DNA from: Actinomycetes bacterium
GTDB lineage: Bacteria > Actinomycetota > CADDZG01 > JAHWKV01
Assembly (NCBI GenBank): GCA_029263075.1
Contig: JAJCYE010000125.1
Span: forward strand, 1-34,276
DNA length: 34,276 bases
Reading direction: 5' to 3'
Shown here: positions 8,018 to 15,487 of the stretch, one piece after another
Layout: each line of letters starts with the position of its first letter
Numbering within the stretch: position 1 is the stretch's first letter
Translations under genes and position numbers: made by a program
Notes under the pieces: generated by a model
Told to the model about the DNA's origin: nothing
Seen by the model: the letters and a program-made list of their open reading frames with translations, nothing else
Database searches by the model: none

Positions 8018-8817
8018 AAACCATCGGTCTGGTCCTGCACCCCACCAACCCGAAGGCCAAGGAGGTGGCGGCGGCCATCAGGGAGCACGGCGACTCCCGG
8101 GGACTCAATGTCGTCGGGGTGGATGAGGACGACAGCCCCGACGCCATTCTTGCCCTGGGGGGCGACGGCACCCTGCTGCGGGCGGCGCAGATTGCGTGGC
8201 ACCTGGACATCCCGGTCCTGGGAGCGAACCTGGGCAACCTCGGATTCCTGTCGACGATCGATGCCGGGGACATAGAGGAGATGGTTAAGAGCATGATCAC
8301 CGACATCTACCGGGTCGAGGAGCGGATGATGTTGGAGTCAACCGCCTGGCAGGGTGGGGAGGAGGTCTGCCGGGTGATGGCCCTGAACGAGATCGTCCTT
8401 GAGAGGGGCACGGTGTCCCGGGTGGTCAAGATCAAGGTTCGGGTGGGGGAAGAGAAGGTCGCCAGGTACATCGCCGACGGATTTATAGTCTCCACGCCAA
8501 CCGGATCAACCGCCTACTCCCTCTCCGCCGGGGGGCCGGTAATGGAGCCCGGGGTCCACGCGCTGCTGCTGACATCGGTGTCGGCGCACACCCCGCTGTG
8601 GAGGTCGATTGTTGTTAGTCAAAAGCACCTGGTGACTCTGGAAACTCCCGACGACACGGTGGCGCTGTCCGCCGACGGCCAACCGGTGGCTATTTTGGAC
8701 CCGGGCGCCACCGTAACGGTCAGGGCCCACGAGCGCCCGCTCCAGCTACTGACCGCGTACCAGTCTCATTTTTACGACAAGCTGCGTTCCCGGTTTCACG
8801 TCGAGCCCAACGAGTAG
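8014..8817 (+). CDS. nadK: NAD kinase
   Basis: The 267-residue protein phosphorylates NAD to NADP. Family motifs are ALGGDGTLLRA (GGDGT at 49-53), GANLGNLGFLS, the NE pair at 125-126 (ALNEIV) and TPTGSTAYSLSAGGP (from 161). The start is TTG 8014, overlapping the tlyA stop as TTGA; the resulting N-terminus KTIGLVLHPTNPKA is the normal beginning of the family. The order tlyA-nadK is universal in this neighbourhood, but the usual next gene, recN, is missing and steA follows after 62 bases. Confidence 0.96.
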   Translation: MKTIGLVLHPTNPKAKEVAAAIREHGDSRGLNVVGVDEDDSPDAILALGGDGTLLRAAQIAWHLDIPVLGANLGNLGFLSTIDAGDIEEMVKSMITDIYRVEERMMLESTAWQGGEEVCRVMALNEIVLERGTVSRVVKIKVRVGEEKVARYIADGFIVSTPTGSTAYSLSAGGPVMEPGVHALLLTSVSAHTPLWRSIVVSQKHLVTLETPDDTVALSADGQPVAILDPGATVTVRAHERPLQLLTAYQSHFYDKLRSRFHVEPNE

Positions 8818-8858
8818 GTATCAACTAGGTATCGACGATTTCGCCGGGAGTCACCGGC

Positions 8859-8878
8859 GTGGCGGTTACAATCGCCAC
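8859..8878 (+). promoter_or_regulatory. steA promoter in a 20-bp near-palindrome
   Basis: TACAAT at 8867-8872 is a near-consensus -10 box, 13 to 8 bases before the ATG at 8880. It lies in the centre of GTGGCGGTTACAATCGCCAC, an inverted repeat with perfect 6-bp arms and only one mismatched pair in the inner part. A repressor dimer bound here would occlude RNA polymerase, so this is a candidate operator. Confidence 0.5.
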
Positions 8879-8879
8879 A

Positions 8880-10061
8880 ATGAAGTTCGCGACCCGGAGA
8901 AAATTTACCCTCGACGCCTCCGGGGATCTCCAAGGGGTCGTTCGTCTGGGAAAGCGCACCAAAGCGCTTACCGGTCGCCTCCAGCCGGGCGAAATAGTAA
9001 TCATCGACCACGCCGACCTGGACCGTATCGCGGCCGAAGGCCTTGTTGAAAAACAGGTAAGAGCGGTTATCAACGCTTCCAAGTTTTCAACAGGCAAATA
9101 CCCCAATCTGGGGGCCCTGGTTTTGTGCGGAGCGGGGATCTCGCTCATCGAGGGTGTCGGCGTGGACATATTCGATCGGGTCCGGGAAGGCGACGTGCTC
9201 AAGCTTGAAGACGGCACCGTCTTCCGGGACGGCGACGTGGTGGCCGAGGGCAAGGCTGTCGATCTGGCTTCGGCGCAGCGGAGCCTGGATCAGAGCAAGA
9301 AGAATATTTCTACCGCCCTGGAGAACTTCGCCGAGAACACCCTCCAGTACATGATCAACGAGCGGGACTTCATTCTCGAAGCCATCCGCCTACCCGAAAT
9401 CAAGACCGAGTTTGCCGGGCGGCACGTTCTGATGGTTGTCCGGGGTTACGGGTACAAGGAGGATCTCGCTTCATTGCGCGGCTACATCCACGACTTCCGT
9501 CCGCTGCTTATCGGCGTCGACGGGGGAGCGGACGCCCTGCTGGAGCAGAAGTTGACCCCCCACGTGATCATCGGCGACTTCGATTCGGTGAGCACCAAAG
9601 CACTAGGCTGCGGCGCCGAACTGGTGGTTCACGCCTTTTCGGATGGGGAGGCGCCCGGCGCGGAACGCCTCGACGCCTTGAAGCTTGCCTACACCACCTT
9701 CGAAGCCCCGGGAACCAGCGAAGATGTCGCCATGCTCCTGGCTCATGAAAAAGGGGCAGAGCTGATTGTCGCGGTGGGGGCGCGCGCCAGCATGGTGGAG
9801 TTTATGGACAAGGGTCGCAAAGGCATGGCTTCAACCTTCCTGGTCCGCCTGCGGGTGGGGCCGAAGCTGGTGGATGCGAAGGGCGTCAGCGAGTTGCACC
9901 GGACCTCTCCGCGGCGCTGGGAACTGTTCGGCCTGGTCGGCGCCGCTATGGTTACGATGCTTGTGGTTGTAGGTATTTCGCAGCCGATGCGGCTGCTGCT
10001 CCAGGCGGCCGGCGACTGGATGAGCGACATACTTTTCGTTATCGGCCAAACCTTCAGATAG
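8880..10061 (+). CDS. steA: SteA-like cytokinetic-ring protein
   Basis: The 393-residue protein matches the SteA family: an N-terminal beta-rich domain (VVRLGKRTKALTGRLQPGE), a central thiamine-pyrophosphokinase-like domain with IGVDGGADALLEQ and HVIIGDFDSVS (about 212-235), and a C-terminal membrane segment near 349-367 (LFGLVGAAMVTMLVVVGI). SteA and SteB form a membrane complex at the division site in Corynebacterium glutamicum and promote daughter-cell separation. The TPK fold is not thought to act in thiamine metabolism. ATG 8880 is chosen over a GTG seven codons upstream because the -10 box at 8867-8872 would place transcription start at the ATG and because the family N-terminus begins here. 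Confidence 0.88.
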   Translation: MKFATRRKFTLDASGDLQGVVRLGKRTKALTGRLQPGEIVIIDHADLDRIAAEGLVEKQVRAVINASKFSTGKYPNLGALVLCGAGISLIEGVGVDIFDRVREGDVLKLEDGTVFRDGDVVAEGKAVDLASAQRSLDQSKKNISTALENFAENTLQYMINERDFILEAIRLPEIKTEFAGRHVLMVVRGYGYKEDLASLRGYIHDFRPLLIGVDGGADALLEQKLTPHVIIGDFDSVSTKALGCGAELVVHAFSDGEAPGAERLDALKLAYTTFEAPGTSEDVAMLLAHEKGAELIVAVGARASMVEFMDKGRKGMASTFLVRLRVGPKLVDAKGVSELHRTSPRRWELFGLVGAAMVTMLVVVGISQPMRLLLQAAGDWMSDILFVIGQTFR

Positions 10062-10067
10062 GCACAG

Positions 10068-10949
10068 ATGATCACCTTTCGATATCACGTCGTAACCCTG
10101 GTCGCCGTATTCATGGCAATCGGAGTGGGAGTCCTGTTCGGCGCCACCTTCATCGACCAGAGCATCGTTGACAGCCTGAGGTCGACCCAGGCCCGCCTGG
10201 GCGATCGCAACGAAGAACTCCGGGGCCGCATCGTCGACCTGGAGGACGAGAACGAAGATCTCCAGACCTTCACCGGGTCGACCCGGGATCTTGTGGTTAG
10301 GGGTTCCCTGCAGGATGTTGCGGTGGTTGTCGTCAGCTTCGAGTCCACCCCGGGCGAGGCATTGGATGCCGTCCGCGACACCCTGAACCTGGCCGGGGCG
10401 CGGCTGGACGGGCAGCTGACCCTGTCCGATCGACTCGACCTGAAGTCTGAGGACAACCGCGACAAATTGGCGACTGCCCTGGGATCATCGAACTCCGATG
10501 CGGTGCGGCTGTCTCAAGAGGCTGTGGCGCAACTGGCAACCGCGGTGGTCGGTCAAAATCCCGAGGTCCTTTCCAGGTTGCTGGAGGCGGAGTTGATCGC
10601 GGCCCCGATTGCTCTGCCGGCCGACCCGTCGGAGCAGCCTCCCGCCGTTGTGCTGGTGGGGGGGGATACCTCCAGGGAGGTCAACGACCGGATTGCGGTA
10701 CCTCTGGCTAAACTTTTGGGCGCCGGTTCCACGGTTGCCGTTGCCGCCGAGAGCGGTATCGATCTACGCCTGCTGAAGCCGGTCCGAGAGGAGTCGGACT
10801 TGCGGATAGTGACAGTGGATTCGGTTGAGACGGCGTTGGGTCAGTCGTCGCTCGCTATAGGACTCAAGGGCGCCCTGGCGGGCCAGTTCGGGCACTACGG
10901 CCGGGGCGCGGGAGCCACCACCGCCCTGCCGGGGGCCAACGCGGGCTAG
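10068..10949 (+). CDS. steB: SteB/MctB-family protein
   Basis: The 293-residue protein begins MITFRYHVVTLVAVFMAIGV, the diagnostic N-terminus of the family: one membrane helix at about 8-26, then a coiled coil (LGDRNEELRGRIVDLEDENEDL, about 45-66) and an extracytoplasmic alpha/beta domain. The family is annotated both as SteB, partner of SteA and activator of cell-wall hydrolases, and as the mycobacterial copper transporter MctB (Rv1698). The neighbourhood favours the division role. It starts six bases after steA. The stop TAG shares CTAG with the convergent unknown gene, leaving no room for a terminator between them. Confidence 0.88.
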   Translation: MITFRYHVVTLVAVFMAIGVGVLFGATFIDQSIVDSLRSTQARLGDRNEELRGRIVDLEDENEDLQTFTGSTRDLVVRGSLQDVAVVVVSFESTPGEALDAVRDTLNLAGARLDGQLTLSDRLDLKSEDNRDKLATALGSSNSDAVRLSQEAVAQLATAVVGQNPEVLSRLLEAELIAAPIALPADPSEQPPAVVLVGGDTSREVNDRIAVPLAKLLGAGSTVAVAAESGIDLRLLKPVREESDLRIVTVDSVETALGQSSLAIGLKGALAGQFGHYGRGAGATTALPGANAG

Positions 10950-11527
10950 TCGACCAACCGCTGGGAAGACTTTCTGCGGGACCGGGTCAACGAAGCAAGT
11001 CCCCTCAGCGGGGCGAATCCCCAAGAGGTACGGCGGCGGATGTCCAGTTCCATCTCGGAGACTGGTTTGTAGGGATCCGACGAAGGCCTATTGGGCGCCA
11101 GCGGGGGTTCCCAGGGTTCGATCGGGTCGCCGGCCTTCCGTGCCTTGTCCAGGCGCACGCCGCGCACGCCGCCCTCGTGCTGAAGTTCGGGGGCCCAGAT
11201 GCCGATGATGGTGTCGTGTGCTTGCCATGAGGCGGCGGGGACATCGATGAACGGACCGCCGGTGTCCCACTCGGCACAGAACTCAAGCAGGTAATTCTCC
11301 AGCCACAGTCCTCGCGGGACCCTGACCACCGGTCCGGCTTCGCTTTCGAAGGTTTCGAAGTTAAAGAAGTTGGAGAGGGTCATGTCACGGCCCCCTCGGA
11401 CGGGCATGCCGCCCTGTCCGTACAGCCATATGCCATCGTCGCCACGAAAGAATCGACCGTTGTCGCAGGTGAGTTTACTGATGGGAACCTCCGGAGGCTT
11501 TTCAATAAAACCTATCCGAAAGCCCAA
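10946..11527 (-). CDS. Unknown protein downstream of EEP gene
   Basis: I do not recognise this 193-residue protein. It has no signal peptide or membrane segment. The middle is rich in aromatic and acidic residues (LSNFFNFETFESEAG, RGLWLENYLLEFCAEWD) and the C-terminus is basic with Arg/Ser clusters. It looks like a beta-rich soluble protein. It lies 21 bases after the EEP gene on the same strand, suggesting co-expression. The start is a TTG without a well-placed Shine-Dalgarno (AAAGGG is about 14 bases upstream), so the N-terminus is uncertain. Together with the EEP gene it looks like an insertion between steB and the envelope genes. Confidence 0.55.
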   Translation of the reverse strand: MGFRIGFIEKPPEVPISKLTCDNGRFFRGDDGIWLYGQGGMPVRGGRDMTLSNFFNFETFESEAGPVVRVPRGLWLENYLLEFCAEWDTGGPFIDVPAASWQAHDTIIGIWAPELQHEGGVRGVRLDKARKAGDPIEPWEPPLAPNRPSSDPYKPVSEMELDIRRRTSWGFAPLRGLASLTRSRRKSSQRLVD

Positions 11528-11548
11528 TTAAAGTCGGATCGACCCTTT

Positions 11549-12511
11549 CTATCTGGTGTGGAACTCCGCCCATAGCGGGTAGTGGTCGGAGATTCGCCAC
11601 GAAAGCGACCCCTTTTCCATGCCCGGCATCACGTACTTGGTGAAGTCGAAGAACCCGGCATTCTGGCGGTAGGCCAAAGATAGGGCGGGGCTCCCACTCT
11701 CGCCGGTGAACCAGGCGATCTGGTCGTAGAAATGCTCCTTGGAGTTGCCGAAGATTGTTCTGGGCACCAGGTCCAATTCGACGGGAGTCCGAAGGCCCGT
11801 GGAGGTGAACGCTTTGTAGAGAGGATCACCGTTGCGGTCGATGTTGAAATCTCCCAGCACAATGAGGTTCTGGTGCCATGAGTGGATATCCTTGGCCCAC
11901 TTCGCCATGTAATCGGCAATCGCCTTAAGTTCCGGGACCCGGTCCTTGGGATCTTTGCCGAAGATGACGTGCAGGGTCACCAGAATGAAAGTCTGATCGC
12001 CCGCCCGGAAGCTGACCGCATAGGGGGTGCGCGCGAACTGCTCCTCCAGTGCGTCTTTGGACCCGCGCTCCAGCCATTCGCGCGGAACAACAAGTTCAGC
12101 AGCCAGACCCGAGGGCTTGGCCCGCCTCATGTCGAACACAAAGGCAAGGCGTTCGTCGTTGCCCTTCGCTCCCTCCGTGACGTCGGTCAGGATCAAGCCC
12201 CAGTCGGGCCCAAGGATGTCCAGCATGTGCCTCAGGGACCGGAGGTTGCCTTTGGTCTCCTGGATGGCCACCACGTCGAAGCGACGGACGATGTTGGCTA
12301 TGCAGTGCAGAGAAAGAAGGTCCCGTTTGGGGCTGTCCTCGTCGGACGAGCGCCATTTGTCCAAAAGCCCGCCGAAGGCCCGGATATTCCAGGTGCAGAT
12401 CAGAAGGTTCTCGTCCAGGCGTTTGGGCGGCACGTCCCGGTCGAGCGCCTCCACGAGGACCTTGATCTCGGCCTCGACGTCCGGCGGAAGGGGATCGGTT
12501 GCCTTGGGCAT
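11549..12511 (-). CDS. Endonuclease/exonuclease/phosphatase family protein
   Basis: The 320-residue protein carries the full EEP (ExoIII/DNase I-like) active-site set: TWNIRAFGG near the N-terminus, VVAIQETKG (metal-binding Glu), FILVTLHVIFG, VLGDFNIDRNGD (catalytic Asp/Asn) and the final SDHYPLWAEF. Substrates in this fold range from DNA to inositol phosphates and lipids; no signal peptide is seen, so a cytoplasmic nuclease is more likely than a secreted one. ATG 12511 is preferred to the frame's first start (12553) because a TACACT -10 box at plus-strand 12524-12529 lies between them. It is divergent from crcB and followed by the unknown gene. Confidence 0.88.
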   Translation of the reverse strand: MPKATDPLPPDVEAEIKVLVEALDRDVPPKRLDENLLICTWNIRAFGGLLDKWRSSDEDSPKRDLLSLHCIANIVRRFDVVAIQETKGNLRSLRHMLDILGPDWGLILTDVTEGAKGNDERLAFVFDMRRAKPSGLAAELVVPREWLERGSKDALEEQFARTPYAVSFRAGDQTFILVTLHVIFGKDPKDRVPELKAIADYMAKWAKDIHSWHQNLIVLGDFNIDRNGDPLYKAFTSTGLRTPVELDLVPRTIFGNSKEHFYDQIAWFTGESGSPALSLAYRQNAGFFDFTKYVMPGMEKGSLSWRISDHYPLWAEFHTR

Positions 12512-12597
12512 GACTGTGCGTTCAGTGTACCGGAGCGGGTCTTGCGAGGGCACGCGCGCAATCTTCGGCCGGGCTGGATGATAATTCGCCCAACCGT
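12512..12597. promoter_or_regulatory. Divergent EEP / crcB promoter region
   Basis: The 86-base gap holds two -10-like boxes facing outward: TACACT for the EEP gene (reads on the minus strand at 12529-12524) and GATAAT at 12580-12585 for crcB. Each lies 18 to 13 bases before its start codon, giving leaders of about six bases and no Shine-Dalgarno. Confidence 0.4.
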
Positions 12598-13032
12598 ATG
12601 ACTAACTTCCCATCCCATGAGCCCGACTTGCGCGGCAACGATCCGAAGACCCTGGCCGCGGTTGCGGCCGGAGGTGCCTTGGGCGGTCTGCTGCGCTACG
12701 GCGTAGCCCAAGCCATGCCGGCAAGTGTGTCGGGGTTTCCCTGGGCCACCTTTGTGACAAACGTTTCGGGCAGCCTGATTCTCGGGCTTGTGGTTGGAGC
12801 GGCTATGCGGCGACCCCCCGGCTCCCGGTACCATCTGCCGTTCTTCGCCACCGGACTACTGGGCGCCTACACCACGTTTTCTACCCTAGCGGTGGAAACC
12901 AACCTGCTGGAATCTGCCGGGAATGCGCCGGTTGCGGCCGCTTATGCCGCGGCCAGTCTGGTTGTAGGGCTACTGGGCGCCTGGGCGGGCCTACGGGCCG
13001 GAGGCTCGCGCGGCTTGCGGGAAGGGCCGTGA
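12598..13032 (+). CDS. crcB: Fluoride channel CrcB/Fluc, subunit 1
   Basis: The 144-residue protein has four hydrophobic helices and the Fluc motifs GGALGGLLRYG, TFVTNVSGSLILG (conserved Asn) and TGLLGAYTTFSTL (the phenylalanine and Ser/Thr track of the pore). Fluc proteins export fluoride as dual-topology dimers. The N-terminal ~20 residues are a hydrophilic extension. The gene overlaps the next crcB by four bases. Pairs of crcB genes are the usual actinobacterial arrangement and form antiparallel heterodimers. Confidence 0.93.
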   Translation: MTNFPSHEPDLRGNDPKTLAAVAAGGALGGLLRYGVAQAMPASVSGFPWATFVTNVSGSLILGLVVGAAMRRPPGSRYHLPFFATGLLGAYTTFSTLAVETNLLESAGNAPVAAAYAAASLVVGLLGAWAGLRAGGSRGLREGP

Positions 13033-13403
13033 GCCCTGGTTTGTGGGCCGGGTTCCTTTTGGCCTGTTCAGCGGGGGCAGTAGCCCGCTTCCTGGTGGAC
13101 GGCTGGATCGGGAGGAAGTGGCCCGGCCCCTTCCCATGGGGCATTTTCGCCGTCACGGTTGTGGGCTGCTTTGTCCTGGGGGTGCTGACCGGATCTGCAA
13201 GTCGGGGCGGCGTCGGCCTCGGCGTACTCACAATCGCCGGCACCGGATTCTGCGGAGCCTTCACCACCTTCAGTACCTACACGCTCCAGGCGGTTCGCCT
13301 GGCCGAGGAGGGGAGGGGAAGAGCCGCAGCAATCTATGCGCTGGGCTCCCTCCTGGCCGGACTGGCCGCTGCCGCCGTCGGCCAGGTGCTCGGGAGCGTT
13401 TGA
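13029..13403 (+). CDS. crcB: Fluoride channel CrcB/Fluc, subunit 2
   Basis: The 124-residue partner starts at GTG 13029 in a GTGA overlap with the first crcB. It shows the same family motifs in diverged form: AGAVARFLVDGWIG, WGIFAVTVVGCFVLG (Asn of the other subunit replaced by Val-Gly context) and TGFCGAFTTFSTYTLQ. The two sequences are clearly homologous but distinct, as expected for subunits with fixed opposite topologies. The stop codon lies within the left arm of a terminator-like inverted repeat. Confidence 0.92.
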   Translation: MSPGLWAGFLLACSAGAVARFLVDGWIGRKWPGPFPWGIFAVTVVGCFVLGVLTGSASRGGVGLGVLTIAGTGFCGAFTTFSTYTLQAVRLAEEGRGRAAAIYALGSLLAGLAAAAVGQVLGSV

Positions 13404-13426
13404 GCGAGCGGGGCCGGCGGGCTCAA
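13400..13426. terminator. Bidirectional terminator-like hairpin
   Basis: TTGAGC (13400-13405) and GCTCAA (13421-13426) form an inverted repeat around a GC-rich loop. It contains the stop codons of both convergent genes (crcB at 13401-13403, the cNMP-domain gene at 13423-13425). There is no T-tract. Confidence 0.4.
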
Positions 13427-13914
13427 GCCACCATTTGTTGACGTCTTGCGACCCTCCGCAGGACCTTCAGGGCAAGGCGGGGAACCAGGTTCAGCAGGTC
13501 CAGAAAATCTCTGGAGCCGATGACCGCCACCTCGGCGCAACTTTGGGCCACCAGAGTCTCGGCGTAGGGGAGCCGGCTCAGGGCTTCAAGTTCGCCGAAG
13601 ACCTCTCCCTTGCCGGCGTAGCCCGCATCTGCGCCTTGCCTCAGGACCTGGAGTTTGCCGCGGTTGACGATGACGATCTGGTCGGCCGCCCGGCCTTCGG
13701 TGCTGACTATCGTCCCTCCCGCCATAGTCACAAAGTCCGTGACCCGGGCGATGGCCGCCAGGTTTCGACGGGAGCAACCGTCAAACAGGGACAGGGCAGC
13801 GAGCTTTTCGATCTTTCCATCGGTGCGTTGCCGGAGGGTTAAGAACCCTTCGTTCCAATCTCTTGTTAGTGTCCAGTCCATTGTCCATACCAATCTGTGT
13901 CGGGGCAGGCACAT
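13423..13914 (-). CDS. Cyclic-nucleotide-binding-fold protein without HTH
   Basis: The 163-residue protein is a single Crp/EPAC-type cNMP-binding domain (about 40-150: LSLFDGCSRRNLAAIARVTD; GKGEVFGELEALSRLPYAETLVA) with no DNA-binding domain after it. In the phosphate-binding cassette the Glu of FGEL is kept, but the arginine usual in the following PRTA-type segment is replaced (PYAETL), so cAMP binding may be lost or altered. The start is ATG 13914, since TAGATT lies exactly 12 to 7 bases before it on the minus strand. An ATG at 13881 is possible. It is divergent from the MocR gene and its promoter overlaps the repeated operator-like motif there, so it is a likely target. Confidence 0.8.
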   Translation of the reverse strand: MCLPRHRLVWTMDWTLTRDWNEGFLTLRQRTDGKIEKLAALSLFDGCSRRNLAAIARVTDFVTMAGGTIVSTEGRAADQIVIVNRGKLQVLRQGADAGYAGKGEVFGELEALSRLPYAETLVAQSCAEVAVIGSRDFLDLLNLVPRLALKVLRRVARRQQMVA

Positions 13915-13985
13915 TGGCCTAATCTAAAGGCCACTCTATGCAATAGTGGCCTTGACTTCTAGAGCCAATTGTAAGAAAGTGGCCT
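13913..13985. promoter_or_regulatory. Operator-like array AKTGGCCT between cNMP and MocR genes
   Basis: Three direct copies occur: ATTGGCCT (13913-13920), AGTGGCCT (13945-13952) and AGTGGCCT (13978-13985), spaced 32 and 33 bp, about three helical turns. An inverted copy AGGCCACT (13928-13935) makes a hairpin AAGGCCACT/AGTGGCCTT with the second. The array covers the -10 box of the cNMP gene (13921-13926) and ends four bases before the MocR ATG. MocR regulators such as GabR and PdxR are known to bind widely spaced direct repeats. Confidence 0.6.
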
Positions 13986-13988
13986 GAA

Positions 13989-15461
13989 ATGAGTACCGGA
14001 ACCGAACGCCGGCTTATCCAGATCCTTGGGGACTGGATGGAGAACCCCGGCCCCCTCTACTCCCGCCTCACTCAGGCCTTCGTTTCGGCCATCGAGCAAC
14101 TCGACCTGCAGGTGGGGACCCGCCTCCCGGCGGAGAGGGTTCTGGCGGAGATGCTGAGCGTCAGCCGGGCTACCGTCACCCAGGCCTACGAAGCCCTACG
14201 GGAGGGCGGTTGGGTCCAAAGCCGCCAGGGGAGCGGGACCTGGGTCGGCTCGATATCCCAGGCGGGAAATCCTTCGGCGCCCGCAGGACCCCGGCCGCTG
14301 TCCTCCGGCTACTTCTTCACCCGGCTGGTCGACTCGAGTCCCCAGCCGCCGATCAACATGTCGATGGCCGCTTTGTCGGACGCGGAGGAGATCTTCCGGG
14401 ACTCGAATTCGTTCGACATGGAGGACCTGCTCGGCGTCCCCAACCACGGCTACGCTCCCTTGGGTTCGGCGATGCTCCGCCGGGAGATATCCGGGATTTA
14501 CGGGCGGTGCGGCGCCCCCACGCTCCCCGACGAGGTGCTGGTTACCTCGGGAGCCCAGCAGGCCATCTCCCTTTTGGCTGCGCATTACCTGCAGCGGGGC
14601 GACGCCGTCATCGTTGAGACCCCCACCTACGCCGGGGCGATCGACGCCTTCTCCCGGGCGGGGGCCCGGCTGATCCCGGTCCCCATGGGGAGCGAAGGGA
14701 TCCGGCTGGACCTGCTGGCCGAGGCGCTGGCATCGGCCAAACCGCGCTTGGTGTACCTGATGCCCAGCTTTCAGAACCCCACCGGGGTGGTACTGCCCGA
14801 GGCGGCGCGGCAGGAGATCGCCCGGCTGGCCGACCAGTCCCAGGTGCCGTTTGTGGAGGACAACACCCTGGCCGACCTTGCCTTCGGTGAGGCGGCGCCT
14901 CCGCCCCTGGCTCACTTTGCGCGGGGAGGAACCATCGTCAGCCTCGGATCCATGAGCAAGCTCTACTGGGCCGGTCTGCGCATTGGCTGGGTGCGGGGCC
15001 CGGCGTCGCTGATCACCCGCCTGGGACAACACAAGGTGGCGGCGGACCTGGGTTCGTCGATGGTGTCGCAAGTCATCGCCTGCCGGCTGCTCGTCAACCA
15101 TGAGCAGGTTCAGGCCCGCCGTGCCGAGATGTTGAGGTCCCGGCTGGACCTGTTGGAGCGTTTGCTGAAGGAACGAATTCCGGAGTGGCGGTGGCGTCGT
15201 CCGGGCGGCGGGCTCTCGTTGTGGGTCCGGATCCCTTCGGGCGACGCCCACGCCTACGCCGATCAGGCCCTCCGCCACGGGGTGGCCATCACCCCCGGGA
15301 GCGATCTGGCGCCCGACGACGGATTCCACGACCACATCCGGATCAACTTTGTGGTCGACGAAAACCTCATAGAGGCGGCTGTTGATCGATTGGCTGCCGC
15401 CTGGGCCGCCCACCGGGCCGCCGGGGGACCTCAGCGGGAGGCTGTTGAAGTCAAAGTTTGA
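13989..15461 (+). CDS. MocR-family regulator: GntR HTH fused to aminotransferase fold
   Basis: The 490-residue protein has a GntR winged helix at about 15-80 (GTRLPAERVLAEMLSVSRAT; YEALREGGWVQSRQGSGTWV). A long linker and a fold-type I aminotransferase domain from ~130 to the end follow. PLP-site motifs are visible: TSGAQQAISLLAAHYL, SFQNPTGVVLP, VEDNTLADLAF and SLGSMSKLYWAGLRIGW with the Schiff-base lysine at about 324. MocR proteins use PLP, alone or as an external aldimine, as a regulatory ligand. No PLP-synthesis or GABA genes are adjacent, so the signal and targets are unknown. The repeated motif upstream suggests autoregulation and control of the divergent cNMP-domain gene. Confidence 0.92.
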   Translation: MSTGTERRLIQILGDWMENPGPLYSRLTQAFVSAIEQLDLQVGTRLPAERVLAEMLSVSRATVTQAYEALREGGWVQSRQGSGTWVGSISQAGNPSAPAGPRPLSSGYFFTRLVDSSPQPPINMSMAALSDAEEIFRDSNSFDMEDLLGVPNHGYAPLGSAMLRREISGIYGRCGAPTLPDEVLVTSGAQQAISLLAAHYLQRGDAVIVETPTYAGAIDAFSRAGARLIPVPMGSEGIRLDLLAEALASAKPRLVYLMPSFQNPTGVVLPEAARQEIARLADQSQVPFVEDNTLADLAFGEAAPPPLAHFARGGTIVSLGSMSKLYWAGLRIGWVRGPASLITRLGQHKVAADLGSSMVSQVIACRLLVNHEQVQARRAEMLRSRLDLLERLLKERIPEWRWRRPGGGLSLWVRIPSGDAHAYADQALRHGVAITPGSDLAPDDGFHDHIRINFVVDENLIEAAVDRLAAAWAAHRAAGGPQREAVEVKV

Positions 15462-15487
15462 TCACCTGTTGTAAGCTGCAAATCGTC

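Noticed and set aside
12570-12597. Fluoride riboswitch before crcB
   Set aside because: GGCTGGATGATAATTCGCCC looks faintly like the riboswitch 5' end, but the GGNGAUGG core is absent, the segment holds the likely -10 box, and there is no space for the pseudoknot before the ATG.
14196-15413. 405-residue minus-strand open frame inside the MocR gene
   Set aside because: Shadow of a high-GC gene; the plus strand has complete HTH and PLP motifs, while this frame has no domain or start signal.
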